34,373 nucleotides of DNA from Planctomycetota bacterium (GTDB lineage: Bacteria; Planctomycetota; J058; JAJDCQ01), in assembly GCA_029260755.1 (NCBI GenBank), contig JAJDCQ010000013.1, positions 1 through 34,373 on the forward strand, read 5' to 3'. The notes beneath the pieces were generated by a model. The model was not told where the DNA came from, did not search any database, and was given only the letters and a program-made list of their open reading frames with translations. The stretch's first letter is position 1. Each line of letters begins with the position of its first letter. Positions 27,596 through 34,373 of this stretch are shown here, piece after piece. The translations under genes were made by a program, and so were the position numbers.

Positions 27596-27624
27596 TTGCT
27601 ATCGCAGGGGCACGGTGTTATGCT
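27596..27624 (+). promoter_or_regulatory. Probable sigma-70-type promoter of the kinase gene
   Basis: TTGCTA (27596-27601) and TATGCT (27619-27624) are spaced by exactly 17 nt, with a predicted start near 27631 and a leader of about 29 nt to ATG 27660. The spacer contains GGGGCACGG (27607-27615), the same nine bases found in the palindrome upstream of the pseudopilus operon (24834-24842). Confidence 0.5.
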
Positions 27625-27659
27625 CACCTGCCTGTCTTTCCGACACCACCGGGGCGGGA

Positions 27660-30600
27660 ATGGTCTGTCCGGTCTGCCGGGAGCCGAACCCCGGCACCAA
27701 TCAGTACTGCTACCGATGTGGAGCGAGTCTCGCCGGCGCCAAGCCCGCCGCCGGAGGCTCGCCGTTCGAGCCCATCCCCCCGCCGCCGCCGCCGAAGGGC
27801 GCCAAGCGCCCCGCCAAGCAGCGGAGCGACCGCCCGGTCAAGCGACGCAAGAAGAAGCGCCCCGCGGGGGCGTCGGCATCCGGCGGTCGCCGCGGCATCC
27901 GCCCGGCCAAGGGCAAGAGCGTCTCCGCCCACGGCGTCGGGCCGCCGGTCGCGCTCCCTTCGGGCGGGCGACGTCCACCGAGCGGCTACGTCTCGCGCAC
28001 GACCGGCAAGTCCTACATCACCTCGCCGCCGGGCGAGGCCTCGGGGCCGCCGGGCGAGACCGCCGAGCGGCGCCAGAAGAAGAAGAAGAGGAAGGGCGAT
28101 CCGCTCGCGGGGTTCGTGATCGGACGCTGCCGCCTGGTGAAGCTGCTCGGCCGCGGCGGGATGGGCTACGTGTATCAGGCGCGCCATCTGACGCTCCAGA
28201 TCGACGTCGTCGTCAAGATCCTCGCGAGCGACCTGACCGGCAACCAGAAGCTGATCGCCCGGTTCGTCCGCGAGGCGCGCTCGACCGCCCAGCTCGACCA
28301 TCCCAACATCGTTCGGATCTTCGATCTAGGGCAGGAGGGCGGCTACTTCTACATCGTGATGCAGTTCATCGAGGGTGAGAACGTCCAGGAGATCCTCGAC
28401 CGCGACTACAAGCTCGACTGGCGCGAGGCGGCTCGCATCGTCGCGAACGCGGCGACCGGCCTCGCCTACGCCCACGCCCGCGGAATCATCCACCGCGACA
28501 TCAAGCCCGACAACATCATGGTCAGCCTCGAGAACGAGGTGAAGGTCGCCGACTTCGGGCTCGCCAAGAACGTCAGCGGCGAGGTGCCGATCACGCGGAG
28601 CGGGAGCCTGCTGGGGACGCCGCACTACATGAGCCCCGAGCAGTGTCAGGGCGTGCCGACCGACGAGCGCACCGACATCTACTCGCTCGGCATCACGTTC
28701 TATCAGCTGCTGACCGGCGAGCTGCCCTACAGCGGCGAGACGTTCACCGCGATCCTCTACAAGCAGGTCCACGAGCCGCTTCCGATCGACCCGCCGTCGC
28801 ATCCCGACGTGCCGCCCGAGGTGTGGGAGCTGCTCGCGTCGATGACCGACAAGGAGCGTGACGAGCGTCTCCGGAACGCGGAGGAGATCGTCACCCGCCT
28901 CGAGGAGCTCCTGGGCTTCGACATCGAGTCCTCGGGCCGCTACCGCACGATGGCGAACGCGCCGCGGACGTTCCGCGACCCGCGGGCCTCGAGCACGCGG
29001 CTCCCCCAGGTCGGAACGCCGAAGAGCGGTGGGACGCCGGCCTCGGACGGGACGCCCGCCTCGACGGGTCGGCGGGTGAAGCCCGTCATCGAGTTCCCGA
29101 AGAAGACGCCGGCGGCGGACGCCAAGCCGGGCTCCGCCGCCGAGGCGCCCGGGGCGGCGGCGCCGACCGCCGGCGCGACGGGGTCCTCGACGGCCGAGAC
29201 ACGCGAGGCGAACGAGGGCGACCGGCCGGCGCCGGACGCGGCGATCTCCGAGGCGGACACGTTCGTCGAGAGCCGCGAGGCGCCCGAGCTCCGCGACGCG
29301 ATCGCCAGCGCGGAGGCGCGGGAGGCGGCCGCCGCCGAGGCGATCGAGTCGGCCGACACGACCGACCCCGAGGTCGCGCCGCCGACCGGTCCGGCGGCCG
29401 ACGTCGGCTCGTCGAGCTCGACCTCCTCGTTGCCGCCGCTCTCCGACGAGACCGACGAGTTCACCCCGCCCCAGCTCGCACGCCGGGCGGCCGAGGAGGA
29501 GGCGAAGGCCCGTTCGAGCGCGCCGAAGAAGCGCGGCTTCTGGCGCGGGATCGTCGACGTGTTCACCGGACGACGAGGCGACGACGAGGACGTCGCGGGC
29601 GAGGCCGCCGACGGGATGCCCGACCTCACGCCTCGGGTCACGCCGGAGCTCGCGGCGACGGCCGACGTCGACGCGCCGGAGCCGCCCGCGCCGGCGGCGG
29701 ACCCGGCGTCCGAGCTCCTGGCCCACGACCCCGATGACGTCGGCGCCCCCGCGTCGGTCGAGGACTCCGGCATCGGCCGCGCGGTGATTCGCGCGGCGGT
29801 GGACGACCTGTTCGGCGACGACGCCCCGCCGACCGACGCCGGCGACGCCGCGGCGCCGGCGTCGGCCGCCCCGGCCCTCCACGACATTCCGACCGAGAAG
29901 AACCCGGCCGTCGGCGCCGACGGGCGGCCGCGCGATGCGGCGCCGCCCGCCGGTCCGCCGCCGTTGACGACGCCGACGCCGGAGCATCCCGCGACGCCCG
30001 GGGCCAGCCCGGCTCGGGACGTGCCGGCCGTCCTGTCGGAGTCCACCGAGGCGCTCGCCCGCGAGCTCACCGCCGACCTGCCCGACCTCCCCTTCCCGCC
30101 GATGGCGCGGAAGCCGCGGACCCGACGTCGGACGACGCCCGCGCGGCCGGGCGGCGTCGCCCCCTGGCCCGAGCCGACGGCCGGGGAACCCGGCCGTCCG
30201 GGCGCGCCGACGCCGCAGCCGGCGGCCGGTCCGCAAGGCGGCCCGCCGGCGCCGAGGCAGACGCCGGTGCCCGCGCCGCCCCCGGCCCGCCGCACGCCGC
30301 CGCCGTCCGGCGAGCGTCGGGCGCCCGTCCGTCCTTCGGGCGAGCGCCCGGCGGCGCCGCCGCATCGCCGCACGCCGGTGCCGCCGCAGGCACCTCCGCG
30401 GGGCACGCCGGCTCCCGGCTCGCGGCCCGACCGACGCACCCCCGCGCCCGACCCGCGCCGCACGCCGGCGTCGCGACCGTCCCATCCGCTCGAGCCGTCG
30501 CAGGCGTCCTACCCGGGCCGGGCGCCCGCCGCCGACGTCGACGATCCCCACTTCCGGACCGAGGCGCGCTCGCAGCCACCGCCGGGGTACCAGCCTCCGT

Positions 30601-31820
30601 CGCCGGCCCACGCGCCGACCTCGTCGGGGCCGGTCAAGGCGGCGCCGCCGCCGACGCCGCCGCCGGGTTTCCTCCCGCCGGCCGGTCCGCCGGCCGGGCG
30701 CGCGACGCCGCGACCGGCCGAGGTCTCCCCGCCGCCGTCCACCGCCGACACGCCGCCGCCCGGGTTCCTCCCCCCCGAAAGGCAGCCGGCCGATGCGACG
30801 GCGCCCGGCGCGAGGATCGCGCCGAGCTCGCCCGCGCCTTCGACCGCTCCCTCGGCGCCGACCCCGCCCGATCCCGACGTCGCGCGCCTCGACGCGGGCG
30901 GCGCGGCGGCCTCGCCCGCGTCGGCTCCGCCGAGCGGGCTCCGGCCAGGCGCCGATCCGGACGAGCTCATCAACGAGCGCGACGGGGCGAGCCTGCTCCG
31001 GGTGGCCGGCGGCGAGTTCACGATGGGGAGCGCCGATCAGGACAACGAGCGCCCGGTCCATCGGGTCGTCCTCGAGCCCTACGCGATCGACCGCTTCCCC
31101 GTGACCAACGCCCGCTACCGGAGCTTCCTCGAGTGGGTCGCCGAGAACGGCGACGAGGAGCTCCGTCACCCCGATCAGCCCGAGGACAAGAGCCACGACC
31201 CCGACGGCTGGGGCGAGCCCGCCTACGAGCGATACAGCCCCGGCGAGGAGCACCCGGTCGTGAACGTCGACTGGTTCGACGCCTACGCCTACGCGACCTG
31301 GGCCGGCCTCCGTCTGCCGACCGAGGCCGAGTGGGAGCGCGCCGCCCGCGGCGACGACGGACGGCGCTACCCGTGGGGCGACTTCGAGCCGAGCGAGGAT
31401 CCCCACGGCAAGTACGCCCAGAACAAGCGGAGTCGGTCGATCGGACCGCACGAGTACACCGCGCCCGTCGACGCGCACCCCGCCGGACGCTCCCCGGTCG
31501 GCTGCGAGGACATGGCCGGCAACGTGAACGAGTGGTGCGAGGACGGCTTCCACCCGACGTTCTACGTCCGCAGCCCGCGCAAGAACCCGGTCAACCGCGC
31601 GATCAAGACGCCGCGGAGCCTCCGGGGCGGGAGCTGGAACAACGCGGACGTGAAGCTCCGGACGACCGCGCGCGTCGGCCTGCCGCCGCTGCGCCGCGAC
31701 CCCGGCGTCGGCTTCCGGTGCGTCGTGAGCCTCGGCGCGGGAGCGCGAGGCCCGAGCGACGACGGGGGGACGGACGTCGAGGGGAGCGGGGAGATGCCGG
31801 GGAACGCGGTGACGAGCTAG
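27660..31820 (+). CDS. Hanks-type Ser/Thr protein kinase fused to an FGE-sulfatase-like domain
   Basis: A 1386-residue protein. A zinc ribbon (C3, C6, C17, C20) is followed by a basic linker and a kinase domain (about 152-420). The kinase has a Gly loop GRGGMGYVY (164-172), K186, HRDIKPDN (278-285), DFG (298-300) and APE-like SPEQ, so it appears active; T/S residues at 312-320 are likely activation-loop sites. Residues about 430-1100 are Pro/Ala/Asp-rich and disordered with no membrane segment. Residues about 1105-1355 are a formylglycine-generating-enzyme-like fold (GGEFTMGS, LPTEAEWERAARG, DMAGNVNEWCED, LRGGSWNN). The catalytic cysteine pair of true FGE is absent, so it is probably a binding module. 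It is divergent from the FHA-containing activator. Confidence 0.95.
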   Translation: MVCPVCREPNPGTNQYCYRCGASLAGAKPAAGGSPFEPIPPPPPPKGAKRPAKQRSDRPVKRRKKKRPAGASASGGRRGIRPAKGKSVSAHGVGPPVALPSGGRRPPSGYVSRTTGKSYITSPPGEASGPPGETAERRQKKKKRKGDPLAGFVIGRCRLVKLLGRGGMGYVYQARHLTLQIDVVVKILASDLTGNQKLIARFVREARSTAQLDHPNIVRIFDLGQEGGYFYIVMQFIEGENVQEILDRDYKLDWREAARIVANAATGLAYAHARGIIHRDIKPDNIMVSLENEVKVADFGLAKNVSGEVPITRSGSLLGTPHYMSPEQCQGVPTDERTDIYSLGITFYQLLTGELPYSGETFTAILYKQVHEPLPIDPPSHPDVPPEVWELLASMTDKERDERLRNAEEIVTRLEELLGFDIESSGRYRTMANAPRTFRDPRASSTRLPQVGTPKSGGTPASDGTPASTGRRVKPVIEFPKKTPAADAKPGSAAEAPGAAAPTAGATGSSTAETREANEGDRPAPDAAISEADTFVESREAPELRDAIASAEAREAAAAEAIESADTTDPEVAPPTGPAADVGSSSSTSSLPPLSDETDEFTPPQLARRAAEEEAKARSSAPKKRGFWRGIVDVFTGRRGDDEDVAGEAADGMPDLTPRVTPELAATADVDAPEPPAPAADPASELLAHDPDDVGAPASVEDSGIGRAVIRAAVDDLFGDDAPPTDAGDAAAPASAAPALHDIPTEKNPAVGADGRPRDAAPPAGPPPLTTPTPEHPATPGASPARDVPAVLSESTEALARELTADLPDLPFPPMARKPRTRRRTTPARPGGVAPWPEPTAGEPGRPGAPTPQPAAGPQGGPPAPRQTPVPAPPPARRTPPPSGERRAPVRPSGERPAAPPHRRTPVPPQAPPRGTPAPGSRPDRRTPAPDPRRTPASRPSHPLEPSQASYPGRAPAADVDDPHFRTEARSQPPPGYQPPSPAHAPTSSGPVKAAPPPTPPPGFLPPAGPPAGRATPRPAEVSPPPSTADTPPPGFLPPERQPADATAPGARIAPSSPAPSTAPSAPTPPDPDVARLDAGGAAASPASAPPSGLRPGADPDELINERDGASLLRVAGGEFTMGSADQDNERPVHRVVLEPYAIDRFPVTNARYRSFLEWVAENGDEELRHPDQPEDKSHDPDGWGEPAYERYSPGEEHPVVNVDWFDAYAYATWAGLRLPTEAEWERAARGDDGRRYPWGDFEPSEDPHGKYAQNKRSRSIGPHEYTAPVDAHPAGRSPVGCEDMAGNVNEWCEDGFHPTFYVRSPRKNPVNRAIKTPRSLRGGSWNNADVKLRTTARVGLPPLRRDPGVGFRCVVSLGAGARGPSDDGGTDVEGSGEMPGNAVTS

Positions 31821-31824
31821 GCAC

Positions 31825-31846
31825 TCGTCGTTTCCCGGAACGACGA
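31825..31846 (+). terminator. Hairpin just after the kinase gene
   Basis: TCGTCGTT and AACGACGA form a perfect 8-bp stem with a 6-nt loop, starting 5 nt after the kinase stop. There is no downstream T-tract, so terminator function is tentative. Confidence 0.35.
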
Positions 31847-31848
31847 AC

Positions 31849-31942
31849 CTCACGCAAAGGCGCAAAGGCGCAAAGGGGCGCTGCCAGGTCGAGATCTCGG
31901 ATCAGAGCAACGATCCTTGGCGCCTTTGCGCCTTTGCGTGAG
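31849..31942. repeat. CGCAAAGG-family inverted-arm repeat, unit D
   Basis: The left arm begins CTCACGCAAAGGCGCAAAGG at 31849 and continues the 8-nt word CGCAAAGG for three copies. Its first 22 bases (31849-31870) are matched exactly, in reverse complement, by 31921-31942. A core of 50 nt lies between. It fills the gap between the kinase stop and the convergent WYL gene. The architecture resembles units A-C but the sequence is unrelated. Confidence 0.85.
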
Positions 31943-31967
31943 ATGCCGTTCGCGTGTTCCAGGAACG

Positions 31968-34055
31968 CTACCCCTCCCGCCGAGCCACCGCCTCCGCCCG
32001 ACGCGCCACCTCCTCACGCAGCGCCTCCGGCTCGATCACCGTCGCCTCGTCGCCGTGGGCGAGCACCCAGGACGCCGCCCAGAGCAGGCTCCCCGCGCGC
32101 TTCCGGATGACGACCTCCTCACCGTCGCCGTCGGCGTCGCCGCCGCTCGCGGGGCGCTCGGCGTCGTGGTGGGCATCGCGGATCCAGCGGGCGGCCTCGC
32201 CGCGGAACGCGACGGTGACCGGCGTCTCCTGATGCGCGCGCGGCCCGCGCTCCTTGCCGTCGAGCGCCCGGGCGATCTCGCGCGCGGTCGGCCGCAGGAG
32301 CGCCTCGCCGTCGAGCGCCGTCGTGCCGCGGATCCGGTCGAGGCGGAAGGTCAACGGTCCAGCCCGCCCCGTCTCGAAGGCGACGACGTAGCGCTCGCCG
32401 CCGCGCTCGACGATGCCGACGGGGCGAACGTGGTGAATCCCGAGGCGCTCGCTCGACGCGCTCCAGTACTCGATGACGAGCTCTCGTCCGCCCTCGATCG
32501 CGCGGTCGATGGCCTCGCCGGCGCCGGGGCCGTCGGGCGCGTCGGCGTCGGCGTTCCCGAGCGCGTCGACGGCGATCGCGAGGGCGAGCGACTCGTCCTC
32601 GGTCAGGAGCGGACCGTTCGCGCCCGCGCCGACCCAGCGGTCGAAGTGACGCGCCGCCATGTCGAGGCGGACGGCGCCGTCGTCGGAGTCGATCTCGACG
32701 CCGACGTAGTCGTCGGGGTAGTAGGGCGGCACGCCGCACAGGAGCGCCGTCTGCAGGTCGCGCACGACGGCGCTCTTCGAGGTGCCGAGCCGGCGGGCGA
32801 GCTCGGCGATCGGGATGCCTGGCCGGGCGCGGATCAGCGGGATCACGGTGAAGATCCGGCGGAGCCGCTCGAGGTCGGCCGTCGCGTCGCTCGGGTCATC
32901 GGCGTCGTCGCGGGAGCGATCGGGCGCCGGGCGCCGGCGGCGGGTGGCGCCGTCACCGGGGACGGCGGCCCCGGCCGCGGTCGACCCCGACCGTGGCCGG
33001 TCGCCGCGGTGGCGGTCGGCGGTGCGCCGCCCGAGGGCGCGAAGCTCGCGCTCCAGCCCGACCGGCTCGAGCACGCGCCCCCGCGGGGCGTGGCCGAGGA
33101 GCCACGCGAGGAACGGGCATCGCCGGCGCACCCGGAAGGCGACGACGTCGTCCTCCGCCGCGACCGCCTCGTCCGGCCGCGCCTCGACGATCCGGCCGCC
33201 GTCGCGGCGCGCGGCCAGCCACGCCCGCTCGCGCGGGAGGGCGACCCGCACCTCGAGGAGCGGTTCGGCGTCCGGCGCGTGCCAGTCCCACGCCGGACGG
33301 GCGAGGAGCCGGCGGAGGTCGATCTCCTCGGTCGGCGCGGCGAAGGCCGGGCCCGTCTCGATGAGCTCGACGTCGCCGACGATCCGGTCGAGGCGGAAGA
33401 CGCGTTGCGCCTCGCGGAGCCGACACCGGCCGGCGAGATAGAACGTCCCGCCGGCGACGCCGACCGCGTGCGGCTCGACGACGCGCGAGGCGTGGGCGCC
33501 GCTCGCGGCGTGGCGCGCGCGGTAGGCGAACCGGACCGGCCGACGCCGGACGCTCGCGGCGGCGAGCGCGAGGGCGCGGTCGGCGAGGGCGGGGTCGCGG
33601 AGCCAGCGGTCGTCGAACCGCAGCGCGGCCGGGCCGGCGCAGCCCCGGCCGTCGTCGCGGGACTCGAGCCGGGTGAGCGCCCCGGCGAGGGCGCGGGCGA
33701 ACCGTCCGGAGCCCGGCAGGACGCGCCGGACGGCGTCGAGGCGCCGGCGAACCGCCCGGGAGAGCGGCGCGACCGACGCGCGGGTCGATGCATCGAGCGC
33801 GTAGCCCGCCGCGGCGTGCCGCAGCGGCAGACCGAGCGAGCGCAGCGCCGCCTTGTCGCGCTCGAAGCGTCGAAGCCGGCTGCGGCGGCTACGCGCGACC
33901 GCCTCGGGCCGCGCCCCCGGCGCGGGGGCATCGTCGTAGCCCCGGACGCCGTCGAGGATCCGATGGACGGGCACCGGAGCGCCGGCGGCGAGGAGCGCCG
34001 CGGTCAGGTTGAGGAGCCGCTCGACGCGGCCAATCGGGGTCGGGACGCTGCTCAT
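31968..34055 (-). CDS. Fused PafB-PafC-like double WYL transcriptional regulator
   Basis: A 695-residue cytoplasmic regulator made of two similar halves. Half 1 has an N-terminal HTH region (about 8-90, RLRRFERDKAALRSLG), a WYL domain (about 170-235, GGTFYLAGR then RVFRLDRIVG) and a WCX end (about 265-345). After a linker (346-390) half 2 has an HTH (ELARRLGTSKSAVVRDL, about 417-434), WYL (about 520-580, ERYVVAFETG and LTFRLDRIRG) and WCX (610-690, AASWVLAHGDEATVIEP). In actinobacteria PafB and PafC are adjacent genes or fused, and activate DNA-damage genes; the same role here is inference. ATG 34055 has AAGG upstream. It converges with the kinase gene across repeat D. Confidence 0.85.
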   Translation of the reverse strand: MSSVPTPIGRVERLLNLTAALLAAGAPVPVHRILDGVRGYDDAPAPGARPEAVARSRRSRLRRFERDKAALRSLGLPLRHAAAGYALDASTRASVAPLSRAVRRRLDAVRRVLPGSGRFARALAGALTRLESRDDGRGCAGPAALRFDDRWLRDPALADRALALAAASVRRRPVRFAYRARHAASGAHASRVVEPHAVGVAGGTFYLAGRCRLREAQRVFRLDRIVGDVELIETGPAFAAPTEEIDLRRLLARPAWDWHAPDAEPLLEVRVALPRERAWLAARRDGGRIVEARPDEAVAAEDDVVAFRVRRRCPFLAWLLGHAPRGRVLEPVGLERELRALGRRTADRHRGDRPRSGSTAAGAAVPGDGATRRRRPAPDRSRDDADDPSDATADLERLRRIFTVIPLIRARPGIPIAELARRLGTSKSAVVRDLQTALLCGVPPYYPDDYVGVEIDSDDGAVRLDMAARHFDRWVGAGANGPLLTEDESLALAIAVDALGNADADAPDGPGAGEAIDRAIEGGRELVIEYWSASSERLGIHHVRPVGIVERGGERYVVAFETGRAGPLTFRLDRIRGTTALDGEALLRPTAREIARALDGKERGPRAHQETPVTVAFRGEAARWIRDAHHDAERPASGGDADGDGEEVVIRKRAGSLLWAASWVLAHGDEATVIEPEALREEVARRAEAVARREG

Positions 34056-34257
34056 GATGAACCTTCGCTTCGAGGGGCCATAGCAGGCCGATGTTAGCGA
34101 GGGTCATGTCAGGGTAGGACACACCCACCGAACCCGCGATGTCCCGGACCCTTACACCTCGAAACCCTGAACGAATCCCTCTCCCCGATCAGAGCTCTCC
34201 ACGGAAGCCCTCGATCACACCCCCCTCACAAACCACCACCTCAAAATCGCTTATCCT
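34056..34257. other. Non-coding stretch upstream of the WYL gene
   Basis: This stretch contains the start region of the WYL gene and then unremarkable sequence that becomes less GC-rich toward the right. On the minus strand a small open frame (33889-34128) crosses the WYL start but has no codon support. I see no convincing promoter, RNA gene or protein. Confidence 0.5.
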
Positions 34258-34329
34258 CCCAGGGGTCAGGTGCAGTATTTTTAGCATTTAGGACCGGACA
34301 TGCAAAAATTACTTGTCAGGACCCCTGGG
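34258..34329. repeat. REP-like imperfect palindrome
   Basis: The left arm begins CCCAGGGGTCAGGTGCAG at 34258 and the right arm ends GTCAGGACCCCTGGG at 34329. Inner T-rich and A-rich tracts pair imperfectly (GTATTTTTAGCA with TGCAAAAATTAC), and the loop contains GGACCGGAC. The GGGGTC...T-tract...GGACCGGAC...A-tract...GACCCC layout matches, from memory, REP-type palindromes mobilised by REP-associated tyrosine transposases. No such transposase is in the window. The region is clearly more AT-rich than its surroundings. Confidence 0.6.
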
Positions 34330-34373
34330 GGCTTGATTCTTTGGTTTGATTGGGTTTGGTGGAGGGCGGTGGT

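Noticed and set aside
28326..31865. 1179-codon open frame on the minus strand opposite the kinase gene
   Set aside because: Low-complexity Arg-rich translation; the plus strand encodes a clear kinase and FGE-like domain.
33889..34128. 79-codon minus-strand frame crossing the WYL start
   Set aside because: It overlaps the WYL gene in another frame, and its downstream part is an Arg/Pro-rich shadow.

Overview
The window is very GC-rich, densely packed chromosomal DNA with strong GC3 bias, which is why long open frames run antisense to real genes. No rRNA, tRNA, CRISPR array or complete transposon is visible. A Hanks-type kinase fused to an FGE-like domain, FHA proteins, a sigma-54 activator, pseudopilins fused to lectin-like domains, and CACGGAG-type intergenic repeats together suggest a Planctomycetota-like bacterium. 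This is an inference; Myxococcota or Acidobacteriota are not excluded.

Layout. (1) 1-285 is a repeat unit followed by a probable promoter. (2) 286-3757 (+) is a tight cluster: hotdog thioesterase, DUF5519-like protein, membrane histidine kinase and OmpR-type response regulator, joined by ATGA overlaps or a short gap. (3) 3886-6804 (+) is an exported protein with internal ExbD/TolR-like repeats and a SecD-P1-like C-terminus. (4) 27546 down to 6801 (-) is the centrepiece: a FHA-GAF-AAA+-Fis sigma-54 activator, then an operon for a type II secretion/type IV pilus-like pseudopilus. In transcription order the operon encodes a double-FHA transmembrane protein with an outer carbohydrate-binding-like half, PilM-PilN (GspL-like), PilO/GspM-like, PilP/GspC-like, a TPR protein with a beta-sandwich tail, and pseudopilins GspG, GspH+LamG, a giant GspK+LamG, GspJ and GspI. 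(5) 27660-31820 (+), divergent from the activator, is the Ser/Thr kinase-FGE-like fusion. (6) 31968-34055 (-) is a fused PafB-PafC-like double WYL regulator. (7) 34056-34373 is non-coding, with a relatively AT-rich REP-like palindrome.

How the parts may work together (inference). The kinase would make phosphothreonine signals that the FHA domains of the activator and of the membrane protein could read. The activator would drive the pseudopilus operon from a candidate -24/-12 promoter at 24788-24802, which has a strong palindrome just upstream. Four operon proteins carry lectin, concanavalin or carbohydrate-binding-like domains, so the machine may handle or adhere to polysaccharide. The secretin, assembly ATPase, inner-membrane platform and prepilin peptidase are not in the window.

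Two sequence-unrelated families of inverted-arm repeats (CACGGAG and CGCAAAGG) share the same architecture. Units of the first family sit in two intergenic gaps of the pseudopilus operon, and one of them supplies the probable start codon of the GspJ-like gene.
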